Source of the DNA: Uliginosibacterium gangwonense | GTDB taxonomy: Bacteria > Pseudomonadota > Gammaproteobacteria > Burkholderiales > Rhodocyclaceae | Assembly: GCA_005239635.1 (NCBI GenBank) | Contig: SBBQ01000057.1 | Span: 1 to 33,058 of the forward strand | Direction: 5' to 3' | DNA: 33,058 bases | In this document: positions 19,248 to 27,266 of the stretch, piece by piece | How positions within the stretch are numbered: the stretch's first letter is position 1 | Layout: every line of letters starts with the position of its first letter | Translations under genes and position numbers: made by a program | Notes under the pieces: generated by a model | What the model saw: only the letters and a program-made list of their open reading frames with translations | Databases searched by the model: none | What the model was told of the DNA's origin: nothing

Positions 19248-20198
19248 ATGCTCAAAAACGCAACGCTCCGCCAATTGAGGGTTTTCGAGGCTGTTGCCCG
19301 CCTGCTGTCGTTTTCAAAGGCGGCAGATGAGCTGCATTTAACGCAACCAGCGGTGTCAATGCAGGTCAAAAGTCTTGAAGATTTGGTCGGCCTGCCACTC
19401 ACTGAGATCGTGGGTAAGAAGGTTTTTTTGACCCAGGCTGGTGCGGAGTTGGCGCGCCATGCACGCCTTGTAGACATGCAATTGGTCAGCGCTGGTGAGG
19501 CGATTGAGGCTTTGCGTGGTGTGCGTGCCGGTCGCATTGCCATTGGGGTGGTGAGTACCGCAAAGTATTTTGCCCCCCGAATGTTGGCGCAATTTCGCTC
19601 ACGCCACCCTGAAATTGAAATTCGGCTTGGGGTGCACAATCGTGAAACCATTGTTGAGCAACTGACCGATAACCGCATTGATGTGGCCATTATGGGCCGC
19701 GCGCCCGCTGAGATTGCTACGCGGGACATGATTTTTGCTGATCACCCCCTGGTCATTATCGCGTCGCCCAACCACCCATTGGCAAAGCGCAAGCAAGTGG
19801 AGCCGGATGAGTTGGCGCAAGAAACTTTCATGATTCGGGAAGGTGGCTCAGGCACGCGTGCGGCGATGGAAAGCTTCTTTCTGGAGCGCAGCGTGCGTAT
19901 TGAGCACACGATGGAAATGACCAGCAACGAAACGATCAAGCAAGCCGTTGTGGCGGGCTTGGGGGTGGCGTTTATTTCTGGGCATACCGTTGGCTTGGAG
20001 TTGGCTGCGGGTTTGCTCACCATTTTGCCGGTGCGGGGGTTGCCTGCAAGACGCCATTGGCATGCAGTGCATCTTGAGACCAAAGAGCTTTCACCTGTTG
20101 CGCAGGCCTTTTGTGACTTTCTGAAGGCTGAAGGCGCGGCGCAAATTGAGCAGGCCATGCGGCCGCCAAGCGGGTGGATCGACACTGGTTTTAAATAG
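19248..20198 (+). CDS. cbbR: CbbR, LysR-type regulator of the cbb operon
   Basis: A 316-residue LysR-type transcription factor. The N-terminal helix-turn-helix (about 5-62) reads LRQLRVFEAVARLLSFSKAA then ELHLTQPAVSMQVKSLE, matching CbbR proteins. The effector domain follows at about 90-300, where CBB intermediates such as RuBP, PEP or NADPH bind in known members. Divergent orientation to cbbL with 130 bases between them is the standard arrangement. In known systems it activates cbbLS transcription and regulates itself. The ribosome site is weak (a GAG about 9 bases upstream). One exact iterated 9-mer copy (19778-19786) reads Leu-Ala-Lys here. Confidence 0.95.
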   Translation: MLKNATLRQLRVFEAVARLLSFSKAADELHLTQPAVSMQVKSLEDLVGLPLTEIVGKKVFLTQAGAELARHARLVDMQLVSAGEAIEALRGVRAGRIAIGVVSTAKYFAPRMLAQFRSRHPEIEIRLGVHNRETIVEQLTDNRIDVAIMGRAPAEIATRDMIFADHPLVIIASPNHPLAKRKQVEPDELAQETFMIREGGSGTRAAMESFFLERSVRIEHTMEMTSNETIKQAVVAGLGVAFISGHTVGLELAAGLLTILPVRGLPARRHWHAVHLETKELSPVAQAFCDFLKAEGAAQIEQAMRPPSGWIDTGFK

Positions 20199-20321
20199 AC
20201 CCATCGTTACGACCTGCGTGGGGTGTGAGCCACTTTGCGGCGTGAGCGTCTCATACGGCGCCCAGATTCAGTTTTCGTGTTTTTGGCCGATAAAACCTGT
20301 CATGGAAAATGAGAGGTTATC

Positions 20322-21128
20322 GTGTCGCTAACAACTGGAATGAATGACTTAAGCGCATTAGTGGTCGAGCCATCTACCATGCAGGGGCGCTACATTACCG
20401 ACCAACTCAGTCGTTTGGGCGTGAGCCGCGTGCGTAACGCAAGCAATGCGGGCGAGGCGCTGCGTGCCATGCGAGATGCGCGTCCTGATGTGGTGATCAG
20501 CTCGCTTTATCTGGCCGACATGTCCGGTACGGAATTGGTGCGCAGCATGCGCGACGACGCTGAGTTAGCCGAGGTTGCCTTCCTACTGGTGTCAAGCGAA
20601 ACGCGTATGCACGTGCTGGACCCTGTTCGTCAAGCGGGTGTGTGCGGCATTTTGCCGAAGCCGTTTGACGATATGCAGTTGAAAACTGCGCTGCGTGCCA
20701 CACTCGATTACCTCAATCAAGATAGCCTTGAAGCTGAAACCGATATTGAGCTCGATCAGCTGCGTGTGCTGATTGTGGATGACAGTGCTTATGCACGTCG
20801 TTTTATTCGTCGTGTGCTAGAAAATCTCGGTATTGCCAATTTCATTGAAGCGGCGAATGGCAAAGAGGCTTTGTCTGTGCTGGGCGATGGCTATGTGGAT
20901 CTGGTGGTGACCGACTACAACATGCCAGAGATGGATGGCAGTGAATTGGTTAAATTTATTCGCACTCAAAGCTGGCAACGCTCAGTACCCATTCTGATGG
21001 TGACGAGTGAGTCGGATGAAGGGCGCCTAGCGGCAGTTGAAGATGCTGGCGTGTCGGGCATTTGCGACAAGCCTTTTGAGCCGGCGATCGTCAAAAAAAT
21101 CCTGCGAAAAATTTTGGCGCAAGCTTAA
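20322..21128 (+). CDS. Response regulator with a degenerate and a canonical receiver domain
   Basis: A 268-residue protein made of two receiver (CheY-like) domains and no output domain. Receiver 1 (about 10-130) lacks key residues. The acidic pair is replaced by Glu-Pro (16-17), and the phospho-acceptor position in VISSLYLADMSG is Ser61. Lys113 is kept. Receiver 2 (147-268) is complete: Asp153/Asp154, phospho-acceptor Asp198 in TDYNMPEMDG, Thr228 and Lys250. The start is GTG at 20322 with GAGAGG about 5 bases upstream; an ATG lies 18 bases further on. It acts presumably through protein contacts, for example in chemotaxis or another phosphorelay. No kinase gene is near, so partner and role are unknown. 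An intrinsic terminator follows. Confidence 0.85.
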   Translation: MSLTTGMNDLSALVVEPSTMQGRYITDQLSRLGVSRVRNASNAGEALRAMRDARPDVVISSLYLADMSGTELVRSMRDDAELAEVAFLLVSSETRMHVLDPVRQAGVCGILPKPFDDMQLKTALRATLDYLNQDSLEAETDIELDQLRVLIVDDSAYARRFIRRVLENLGIANFIEAANGKEALSVLGDGYVDLVVTDYNMPEMDGSELVKFIRTQSWQRSVPILMVTSESDEGRLAAVEDAGVSGICDKPFEPAIVKKILRKILAQA

Positions 21129-21137
21129 AACTGGGTG

Positions 21138-21186
21138 TTTGCCAATGGCTTGCGCACAGAAGATACGTGGCAAGTGAATTGGCAAA
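21138..21186. repeat. Inverted pair of the iterated 9-mer TTTGCCAAT
   Basis: TTTGCCAAT at 21138-21146 faces ATTGGCAAA at 21178-21186. The arms extend by a further CTTGC/GCAAG after a short mismatch, giving a bulged stem of about 14 bp. The pair sits just left of an intrinsic terminator between two convergent genes. This arrangement is familiar from uptake signal sequences in Haemophilus and Neisseria. Confidence 0.7.
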
Positions 21187-21192
21187 AAGCAT

Positions 21193-21228
21193 AAAAAATG
21201 CCGCGTCATAAAAGGCGCGGCATTTTTT
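21193..21228. terminator. Bidirectional intrinsic terminator between convergent genes
   Basis: AAAAA on the left, an 8-bp stem ATGCCGCG/CGCGGCAT (21198-21205 with 21216-21223), a 10-base loop and TTTTT on the right. With the A/T flanks included, 13 bases pair on each side. It serves the response regulator (plus) and the inositol-phosphatase-like gene (minus). Confidence 0.88.
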
Positions 21229-21249
21229 ATGGGCTAACGCGATGTGGTG

Positions 21250-22071
21250 TTACGACACGTTTGGTGACTCATCGTGCTGTGCAAGCCAGCCATGCCATTG
21301 CGATAACAACGCTGAATTGGCCGCTGCAACGACAGAACGTTTGCGGCCTGGCTGCACGTCTGCCGGATTTTGTTCAAGCGTGCGGTATGCACCACCGGCT
21401 TCGCGCAAAATTAATTGCCCCGCTGCAAAATCCCACAGCATCTGCCCGCCGTGTAAATACACGTCATAGCGCCCCGCGGCTACAAAACACCACTCTAGCG
21501 CGGACGAGCCAAAGTTGCGCTGTGAATGAAACGGGCCTTGTGCGGCTAAAGCGCTGGCGAGGGCGGGTCTGAGTCGTTTGAAGTCGACGCCCGCAATACA
21601 GTGTTTAAGCGCAGCGGCTGGCGTGCGTAATGGCAATGCGTCGTCATTGAGCCAAGCCCCAACGCCATTGGCCGCGGCATAACATTCATCTGCAACCGGG
21701 TTGTAGATGACGCCGAGCGTGGCTTCACCCTTCACGACATAAGCCACCGATATACAAAAGGCCGGAATACCGTTGACGAAGTTTGAGGTGCCATCAATCG
21801 GGTCGATCACCCACAAGCCTGCCTGCTCGTTTTGCCAAAGCTGCAATTGCTCTTCGTGCGGCATTTCTTCGCTCAACACGGGGCGGTCAATCAACTGAGG
21901 CAGTGCCATTAACAAGGCGTGATGAGCGGCGATGTCTGCCTGCGTGAGCAGGCTGCCGTCTGACTTGTGGTCATGCGCCACTTTGAGAAAGTGCGGCAGG
22001 ATGTGCTCGCACGCCACCTGCCGAACTGCATTTGCCAATGCCAGCAGTTGCGCCGGCTGTTGCTGCTGCAT
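21250..22071 (-). CDS. Inositol-monophosphatase-family phosphatase
   Basis: A 273-residue metal-dependent phosphatase of the IMPase/FBPase/CysQ superfamily. The metal site is visible as LSEEM (Glu68, Glu69), DPIDGTSNFVNG (Asp90, Asp93, Gly94, Thr95) and WDFAAGQLILREAGG (Asp214). Family substrates include inositol phosphates, 3'-phosphoadenosine phosphates and histidinol phosphate; the sequence does not settle which. I place the start at 22071, where ATG overlaps the TAA stop of the upstream thioredoxin-fold gene (TAATG) with AAGGA just before it. An upstream GTG is possible. The overlap implies translational coupling of the two genes. Confidence 0.88.
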   Translation of the reverse strand: MQQQQPAQLLALANAVRQVACEHILPHFLKVAHDHKSDGSLLTQADIAAHHALLMALPQLIDRPVLSEEMPHEEQLQLWQNEQAGLWVIDPIDGTSNFVNGIPAFCISVAYVVKGEATLGVIYNPVADECYAAANGVGAWLNDDALPLRTPAAALKHCIAGVDFKRLRPALASALAAQGPFHSQRNFGSSALEWCFVAAGRYDVYLHGGQMLWDFAAGQLILREAGGAYRTLEQNPADVQPGRKRSVVAAANSALLSQWHGWLAQHDESPNVS

Positions 22072-22628
22072 TAGGCGTCCTTCCACTTGATGGAGCAGCC
22101 CATGCTGGGAATTTGCTCTGCTGGGCCACGGCCTGTGCGTGCTACTTCAAGCATGCCTTCATACAAATCGCGGCGTGCATCTGCGGGTGCAGTTTCTTTG
22201 CGGGAGGCATCCAGTCGGCCGCGATATTGCAGTTCCATTTTGTTGTTAAAGCCAAAAAAGTCTGGCGTGCACACGGCGCCATATGCTTTGGCAATGGCTT
22301 GCGATTCATCTAATACGTAAGGAAACGGCAGGGCTAAGTCTTGGGAAAGCTTCATCATATTTTCCCAGCTATCTTCTGGATACTCGCTCGGGTCATTCGA
22401 CATGATGGCAATGCTGTTCACCCCTTGCTCCGCCAGCGCTTTGGTGTCGCGCACGAGGCGGTCCAGAATGGCTTTAACGTAAGGGCAGTGATTGCAAATA
22501 AACATCACCAGCAAGCCGTTTGGGCCGGCAGCACGTTGTAGGTTCCAGCGGGTGCCGTCGGTGCCGGGCAAATCAAAGTCGATGGCTTTCCAGCCAAAAT
22601 CACAAATGGGTGTGGTCAAACTCACCAT
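22071..22628 (-). CDS. Thioredoxin-fold peroxiredoxin-like protein
   Basis: A 185-residue redoxin-domain protein. The motif ICNHCPYVKA (Cys45, Cys48) is the hallmark of a group of small AhpC/TSA-like proteins often annotated as thioredoxin family protein. VTPDFFGF-like sequence follows (here VCTPDFFGFNNK), as in related members. There is no signal peptide, so it is probably cytosolic. An AAGGAG ribosome site lies 7 bases before the ATG at 22628; a longer upstream frame is not supported. It forms a two-gene unit with the inositol-phosphatase-like gene through a one-base stop/start overlap. The likely role is thiol redox or peroxide reduction; the substrate is unknown. Confidence 0.82.
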   Translation of the reverse strand: MVSLTTPICDFGWKAIDFDLPGTDGTRWNLQRAAGPNGLLVMFICNHCPYVKAILDRLVRDTKALAEQGVNSIAIMSNDPSEYPEDSWENMMKLSQDLALPFPYVLDESQAIAKAYGAVCTPDFFGFNNKMELQYRGRLDASRKETAPADARRDLYEGMLEVARTGRGPAEQIPSMGCSIKWKDA

Positions 22629-22872
22629 GAGGGTCTCCTTATCGATCTGACTAGGTGTGGCAGTCCAATGAGCGCGGCTAGTTGCTGCGGCAGGAAAAAC
22701 GGCCGACACATAGTGTGTGGGGTCAAATAACTTGAGTTGGGCTTTGGGTTAAATGCTGGCGGCAAAAACACATCACGGCGGCGCGCATCACAACAAAGGC
22801 GACAGCGTACCGTGAATATTCTTGAAATTGATGCCGTGAAATGCAAAGCACTGCTGCGATAATATCACCACC

Positions 22873-23604
22873 ATGTCGACACGATTTTACTGCCCTGTTT
22901 CTATGCGGGTTGGGCTGGCGGTGCAACTGCCAGACGATGCCTCTCATCACATCACGCGTGTGTTGCGTCTGCGTATAGGCGCCGAGCTCACTTTGTTTGA
23001 TGGATCGGGGGGCGAATATCGCGCTGAACTCATTGAAGGTGGCAAGCATGCGGTCGCACGCGTTACCGCGTTCGACCCAATTGATCGTGAGTCTGCCTGC
23101 AATATGGTGCTGGCACAGTCGCTCGCCACTGGTGACAAAATGGATTGGGTGGTGCAAAAGGCAGTTGAATTGGGTGTGGCGGCTGTTCAGCCGGTTGCCA
23201 GCGAACGCAGTGTGCTGCGCTTACAAGGAGATCGGGCTGAACGACGGGTGCTGCATTGGCAACAGGTGGTGCAAAGCGCGTGTGAGCAGTGCGGTCGCAA
23301 TGTGGTGCCGCAGGTTTTGCCAATTGTAAGTTTGCGCGAATGGTTGGGGCAGTTGCCGGTACGAGAAGGCCAGTTGCGCGCCGTGTTAACACCTGGCTGT
23401 GATGTCTCTCTGTCCAATGTTGCGTCACCTGGGCGCGATGTGTTGCTGCTTGTGGGGCCTGAAGGCGGTTTGAGCGATAGCGAACAAGCTGCGGCGCAGG
23501 CCTGTGGTTTTGTGACGGTCGGCTTGGGCCCGCGTGTGCTGCGTACAGAAACCGCAGGCGCGGCCGCAATTTCAACGTGGTTGGCGCGACACGGCGAGTT
23601 TTAA
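22873..23604 (+). CDS. rsmE: 16S rRNA (uracil1498-N3)-methyltransferase
   Basis: Methylates N3 of U1498 in 16S rRNA of assembled 30S subunits, using S-adenosylmethionine. The 243-residue protein has an N-terminal PUA-like domain (about 1-70, with HHITRVLRLRIGAELTLFDG) and a SPOUT methyltransferase domain. The knot signatures LLLVGPEGGLSDSEQ and LGPRVLRTETAGAAAI are at the C-terminus. The start has no clear Shine-Dalgarno sequence. It is divergent from the thioredoxin-fold gene across a 244-base spacer (22629-22872) in which I see no further gene or strong structure. argA follows on the same strand, an order common in betaproteobacteria. A TTTGCCAAT copy at 23316 encodes Leu-Pro-Ile. Confidence 0.95.
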   Translation: MSTRFYCPVSMRVGLAVQLPDDASHHITRVLRLRIGAELTLFDGSGGEYRAELIEGGKHAVARVTAFDPIDRESACNMVLAQSLATGDKMDWVVQKAVELGVAAVQPVASERSVLRLQGDRAERRVLHWQQVVQSACEQCGRNVVPQVLPIVSLREWLGQLPVREGQLRAVLTPGCDVSLSNVASPGRDVLLLVGPEGGLSDSEQAAAQACGFVTVGLGPRVLRTETAGAAAISTWLARHGEF

Positions 23605-23620
23605 ACGCGGATAGAAGCGG

Positions 23621-23699
23621 TGCAGGAGATTGTTACTGTTCGATCTGTGCCCCTAATTAAGCGGATTCTTTATGCTCATCCCTTTGCCAATCTCCTGCA
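23621..23699. repeat. 12-bp inverted repeat between rsmE and argA
   Basis: TGCAGGAGATTG (23621-23632) and CAATCTCCTGCA (23688-23699) are perfect inverted repeats separated by 55 bases. The right arm overlaps an exact TTTGCCAAT at 23683-23691; the left arm keeps only ATTG of the mirror motif. This is most of what the 230-base rsmE-argA spacer holds. Confidence 0.6.
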
Positions 23700-23834
23700 T
23701 TTCAATTGATATAGGCCATATTCCGCGTTAAGCCGCGCCCTGTCTTGTCCCCCGTCTTGCCATTGCATAGGTAGAATATCGCCTTTGGCAACTTCCAACG
23801 CCACCTGTTTTTTCGCCCACCGTGCGAGTTAATC

Positions 23835-25175
23835 ATGATGCCTACGACGTCTGACCCGGTCGATAACCCGTCACAACTTTTTGTGTCATGGGTGCGTAGT
23901 GCTGCGCCCTATATTCACGCGTTTCGTGGCCGCACATTTGTTATCGCATTTGGCGGCGAAGTGTTGCAAGGCGCAGCAGCTACGTCGCTAGTGCATGACT
24001 GCAACTTGTTGGCAGCGCTTGGTATTAAGCTGGTGCTGGTGTCCGGTGCGCGTCCGCAAATTGAATCCGAACTGGCTGCGCGCGGGTTGCAGCCGGTGTA
24101 TCACAAGGGCGTTCGTGTAACCGATGCGGCGGCTTTGGAGTGTGTAAAGCGGGCATATGGTGCGCAGCGTATCGACATCGAGGCCTTGTTTTCGCAGGGC
24201 TTGCCAAACACGCCCATGGCGGACAGCACGATCGAAATTGCATCCGGCAACTTTCTCACGGCTAAGCCGCTGGGCGTGCTGGATGGTATTGACCATCTGT
24301 ATACAGGCACGGTGCGGCGTGTGGATGTGCAGGCCTTGCAAGACACCTTGATGGATAGCGACATTGTGTTGATCCAGCCCTACGGCTATTCGCCGACGGG
24401 TGATGTATTCAATCTCAGCATGGAAGATGTGGCTGAAACCGTGGCTGAAGCGCTCAACGCCCAAAAGTTGATTTATTTGTGTGATGCCCCTGGGGTATTG
24501 GACGAAGATGGTCAATTAGTGCCGGAATTAACGGCAGACGAAGCGCAACAGTGGTTGAATGCCGGTCGTGGCATCACCGAAGACTTGGGGTTGTATTTGC
24601 CGCGTGCGATTAAAGCTGTGCGTAACGGAGTAGCCCGCGCACATTTGATCGACCGAGATTTGGACGGCGGCTTGTTGCTCGAGTTTTTTACGCGTGCAGG
24701 CGTGGGAACGGTGATTGCGCGTGAGCAATTGGCGCGTATTCGGCAGGCCACACCCGAAGATATTGGTTCGATTATCGGCATCATCGCGCCGCTGGAGTCG
24801 GATGGCACGTTGGTGAAGCGTTCACGCGAATTGCTTGAGCGCGAAATTGGCCGCTTCGCAGTGATTGAACATGATGACGTGGCGGTGGGTTGTGCGGCGC
24901 TGTATCCCTTCAGTGATGAGGCGGCCGCAGAACTCGCGTGTGTCGCTGTGGTGCCTGAATATCGTCGGCATGGTTATGGCGATCAGATCATGTCGTACAT
25001 GGAAAGTCGCGCACGGAGTGCCGGCTTAAAGCGTTTGTTTGTGCTGACCACGCGGACAGCGCATTGGTTTGTAGAGCGCGGTTTTGTCGAGGCAGGCATT
25101 GATGCCCTGCCGCAGCAAAAACGTGAGTTGTACAACTTGCAAAGAATGAGCAAGGTTCTGATCAAGAACCTGTAA
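23835..25175 (+). CDS. argA: N-acetylglutamate synthase (amino-acid kinase plus GNAT domains)
   Basis: First enzyme of arginine synthesis: acetyl-CoA plus glutamate gives N-acetylglutamate. The 446-residue protein has the classic two-domain form. An amino-acid-kinase-like regulatory domain (about 20-290) carries FVIAFGGEVLQG and LVLVSGARPQIE. A C-terminal GNAT acetyltransferase domain (about 300-440) carries the acetyl-CoA motif VVPEYRRHGYGDQI. Arginine feedback normally acts through the kinase-like domain. Two ATGs in tandem (23835, 23838) are possible starts; the ribosome site is poor. A weak promoter-like pair (TTGTCC 23745, TAGGTA 23768, 17-base spacing) lies upstream. yggX follows after 48 bases. 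Confidence 0.94.
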   Translation: MMPTTSDPVDNPSQLFVSWVRSAAPYIHAFRGRTFVIAFGGEVLQGAAATSLVHDCNLLAALGIKLVLVSGARPQIESELAARGLQPVYHKGVRVTDAAALECVKRAYGAQRIDIEALFSQGLPNTPMADSTIEIASGNFLTAKPLGVLDGIDHLYTGTVRRVDVQALQDTLMDSDIVLIQPYGYSPTGDVFNLSMEDVAETVAEALNAQKLIYLCDAPGVLDEDGQLVPELTADEAQQWLNAGRGITEDLGLYLPRAIKAVRNGVARAHLIDRDLDGGLLLEFFTRAGVGTVIAREQLARIRQATPEDIGSIIGIIAPLESDGTLVKRSRELLEREIGRFAVIEHDDVAVGCAALYPFSDEAAAELACVAVVPEYRRHGYGDQIMSYMESRARSAGLKRLFVLTTRTAHWFVERGFVEAGIDALPQQKRELYNLQRMSKVLIKNL

Positions 25176-25223
25176 TGACCCGGCCACGCCCACGTGTGGT
25201 CGTGGCCATAACAGGAGAAGAAC

Positions 25224-25502
25224 ATGACGCGCATGGTTAACTGCGTGAAGCTTGGCCGCGAGGCTGAAGGTTTGGATTACCCGCCGGTACCGGGTGCGCT
25301 GGGTAAGCGTATTTGGGAAGGTGTGTCAAAAGAAGCGTGGCAGCAATGGGTGAAGTATCAAACCATGCTGATTAATGAAAACCGCTTGAGCTTGGCGGAC
25401 GCGCGTGCGCGTGCCTACCTTGCTGAGCAAATGGAGAAGCATTTTTTTGGTGATGGTGCCGACCAGATTTCAGGTTTTGTACCGACCAAGGATGCCGAAT
25501 AA
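25224..25502 (+). CDS. yggX: Fe(2+)-trafficking / oxidative damage protection protein YggX
   Basis: A 92-residue small acidic-basic protein of the YggX family, which protects iron-sulfur clusters from oxidative damage and is thought to handle labile iron. The signature [20 protein letters not shown] at the N-terminus with conserved Cys7 is clear. [16 protein letters not shown] and MEKHFFG complete the family pattern. An AGGAGAAG ribosome site precedes the ATG. It lies 48 bases after argA and 11 bases before the SEL1 gene. An autotroph depending on redox enzymes would need such a factor, but the adjacency to argA is simply the common betaproteobacterial order. Confidence 0.95.
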   Translation: MTRMVNCVKLGREAEGLDYPPVPGALGKRIWEGVSKEAWQQWVKYQTMLINENRLSLADARARAYLAEQMEKHFFGDGADQISGFVPTKDAE

Positions 25503-25513
25503 CGGACTCTGAC

Positions 25514-26413
25514 ATGGCGCTGCTGCAACCGTACTGTCCCTACTGTAAAGCTGATACGGTACGTCGTTCCCGTCGTACGCATAAAAATCGCGAAGGTGGT
25601 TTGCTGCGTCATTTGTATCGTTGCAAAAGCTGTCAGCGCCATTTTTTTGCGATTGAGCCTAAGCGGTTGTGGATTGCCTTATCGGCGCTTACGTTAGTGA
25701 TAACGGCCGTGGTGGGTGTATCGATTTATCGCGGCAACAAGATGTACACACCAGGTAAGTCTGAAACGGTTTCTCGTACTGGGCCGCCGGTTCAACTCCT
25801 GGACGCTGCGGGCAATGGCGATCGCGTTGCGCGTTACGCTTTGGCAATGCTGTATTTAGAAGGCGATGCGCAGGTCACTGCGAATCCACAAGAAGCGTTT
25901 AAGTGGATGCAGTTGTCGGCGCAGCAGGGCTACCCCAAAGCAGAATATCAGCTCGGTATGTTCTACCGGGATGGTAAAGGTACGCTGCAAGATTTTTCAT
26001 CAGCATTCCAATGGCTCACCAAAGCCGCTAAGCATGGTTATGCCGATGGCCAATATCAATTGGGTATGGCGTATTTCCATGGAGATGGCGTCACGATTGA
26101 CTTTAAACAGGCATACGCATGGATGAGCCTAGCCTCGACCGGCGGTGTTGCCAAGGCCGCCAGTTCGCGGGATGAAGTGGCGCGGCACATGCAAGCTGCA
26201 GATGTTACGGCGGCGCAGGAGTTGTCAAAAACGTTGATGCCTGAGGAGCCTGCGACAAAGGCAGGTGAAGACAAGGCTGCCGAGGGTAAAGAGGCCGTGG
26301 CTAAGGACGTAGCGTCAAAGGATGCAGCTGCAAAACCCGCGACAACATCTACGACGGATTCGGCTAAAGCGACGGATGCTGGAAAAGCGGGTACAAGTGC
26401 GGCATCGCATTAA
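25514..26413 (+). CDS. Membrane-anchored zinc-ribbon protein with SEL1 repeats
   Basis: A 299-residue protein of unknown function with an unusual domain order. A putative zinc ribbon (Cys8, Cys11, Cys37, Cys40) is followed by one transmembrane segment (about 52-72). Then come about three SEL1/TPR-like repeats (roughly 95-205), shown by ALAMLYLEGD, AEYQLGMFYRDGKG, and GQYQLGMAYFHGDG. The last 55 residues are Lys/Ala/Thr/Asp-rich and probably disordered. The ribbon should be cytoplasmic and the repeats periplasmic, by analogy with other single-span proteins. SEL1 repeats normally bind proteins. It starts 11 bases after yggX, so is likely cotranscribed, and ends before a strong terminator. Confidence 0.75.
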   Translation: MALLQPYCPYCKADTVRRSRRTHKNREGGLLRHLYRCKSCQRHFFAIEPKRLWIALSALTLVITAVVGVSIYRGNKMYTPGKSETVSRTGPPVQLLDAAGNGDRVARYALAMLYLEGDAQVTANPQEAFKWMQLSAQQGYPKAEYQLGMFYRDGKGTLQDFSSAFQWLTKAAKHGYADGQYQLGMAYFHGDGVTIDFKQAYAWMSLASTGGVAKAASSRDEVARHMQAADVTAAQELSKTLMPEEPATKAGEDKAAEGKEAVAKDVASKDAAAKPATTSTTDSAKATDAGKAGTSAASH

Positions 26414-26441
26414 CGGCCAATAACGCTAAACGGGATCGCAC

Positions 26442-26477
26442 AATAAAAGAGGCCGGATTGCTCCGGCCTTTTTTATT
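26442..26477. terminator. Bidirectional intrinsic terminator between SEL1 gene and phoU
   Basis: A 7-bp stem GGCCGGA/TCCGGCC (26451-26457 with 26462-26468), loop of 4, followed by T6 on the plus strand and preceded by an A-rich run that serves the minus-strand phoU gene. Confidence 0.88.
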
Positions 26478-26498
26478 GCCTCTGCGTGAACAAACCGC

Positions 26499-27197
26499 TT
26501 AGCTGGCGACTTCGCGTTCCATTTCTTCCAGAGAAATATGGCGCACATCGCGACCTTTCACCATATACACCACGTATTCGGACATGTTCTTGGCGTGATC
26601 GCCAATACGTTCGATTGACTTGGCGACAAACAACACATTCAAACCACGAGAAATGGTGCGAGGGTCTTCCATCATAAAAGTGATGAGTTGGCGCATCACT
26701 GATTTGAATTCGGCATCGACCTCTTTGTCCTGACGCACCACATCTGCTGCAGCACTAACATCTAAGCGGGCAAATGCATCCAGCGCACGACGTAGCATTT
26801 CAACCGCAAGATTAGCGGCGTGTCGCAGCTCAATACGGGGAACAACAGCACCGGTGTCTTCGTGGATGTAGCGCGCCATCTTGGCAATCTTCTTCGCCTC
26901 ATCACCAATCCGTTCCAGATCGGTAATCGTTTTGATGACCGTCATGATGATGCGTAGATCGCCTGCCACGGGTTGTCGTTTGCCAATGATCTGGCTGCAT
27001 TGCTCGTCCAACTCGACTTCGTGCAGATTGACGCGATTGTCGTTGCGGATCACGTCTTCAATCAGCGTCATGTCGCCCGAGGTGAGGCCTTCCATTGCGC
27101 GAATAATCTGCTGTTCGACCAACCCACCCATCTGCAACACGCGAGTGCGGATGTTCTCCAGTTCGGCGTCATATTGCTTGTAGGTATGCTCAGGCAT
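26499..27197 (-). CDS. phoU: PhoU phosphate-signalling regulator
   Basis: PhoU links the Pst phosphate transporter to the PhoR/PhoB two-component system and dampens phosphate uptake when phosphate is plentiful. The 232-residue all-helical protein has two PhoU repeats. Clear pieces are LVEQQIIRAMEGL near the N-terminus, IMTVIKTITDLERIGDEAKKIAK in the first repeat and AKSIERIGDHAKNMSEYV in the second. No pst or phoBR genes are adjacent, so it stands apart from its usual operon. It is followed by a bidirectional terminator. A GGAA-type weak ribosome site precedes the ATG. One iterated 9-mer copy (26979) reads Ile-Gly-Lys. Confidence 0.95.
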   Translation of the reverse strand: MPEHTYKQYDAELENIRTRVLQMGGLVEQQIIRAMEGLTSGDMTLIEDVIRNDNRVNLHEVELDEQCSQIIGKRQPVAGDLRIIMTVIKTITDLERIGDEAKKIAKMARYIHEDTGAVVPRIELRHAANLAVEMLRRALDAFARLDVSAAADVVRQDKEVDAEFKSVMRQLITFMMEDPRTISRGLNVLFVAKSIERIGDHAKNMSEYVVYMVKGRDVRHISLEEMEREVAS

Positions 27198-27266
27198 GAT
27201 GTGTTCCGTTCAATTTCAGGTGTTGCTAGGGTTGTGCAATGAATTTTGCCAATGTTTCAGCATGGC

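Noticed and set aside
19356-19820. Antisense frames opposite cbbR
   Set aside because: cbbR is unmistakable on the plus strand; the antisense frames reflect its codon bias.
26245-26410. Lys/Ala-rich end of the SEL1 protein as a frameshift product
   Set aside because: The frame is continuous from the repeats, codon use is unchanged, and low-complexity tails are common in such proteins.
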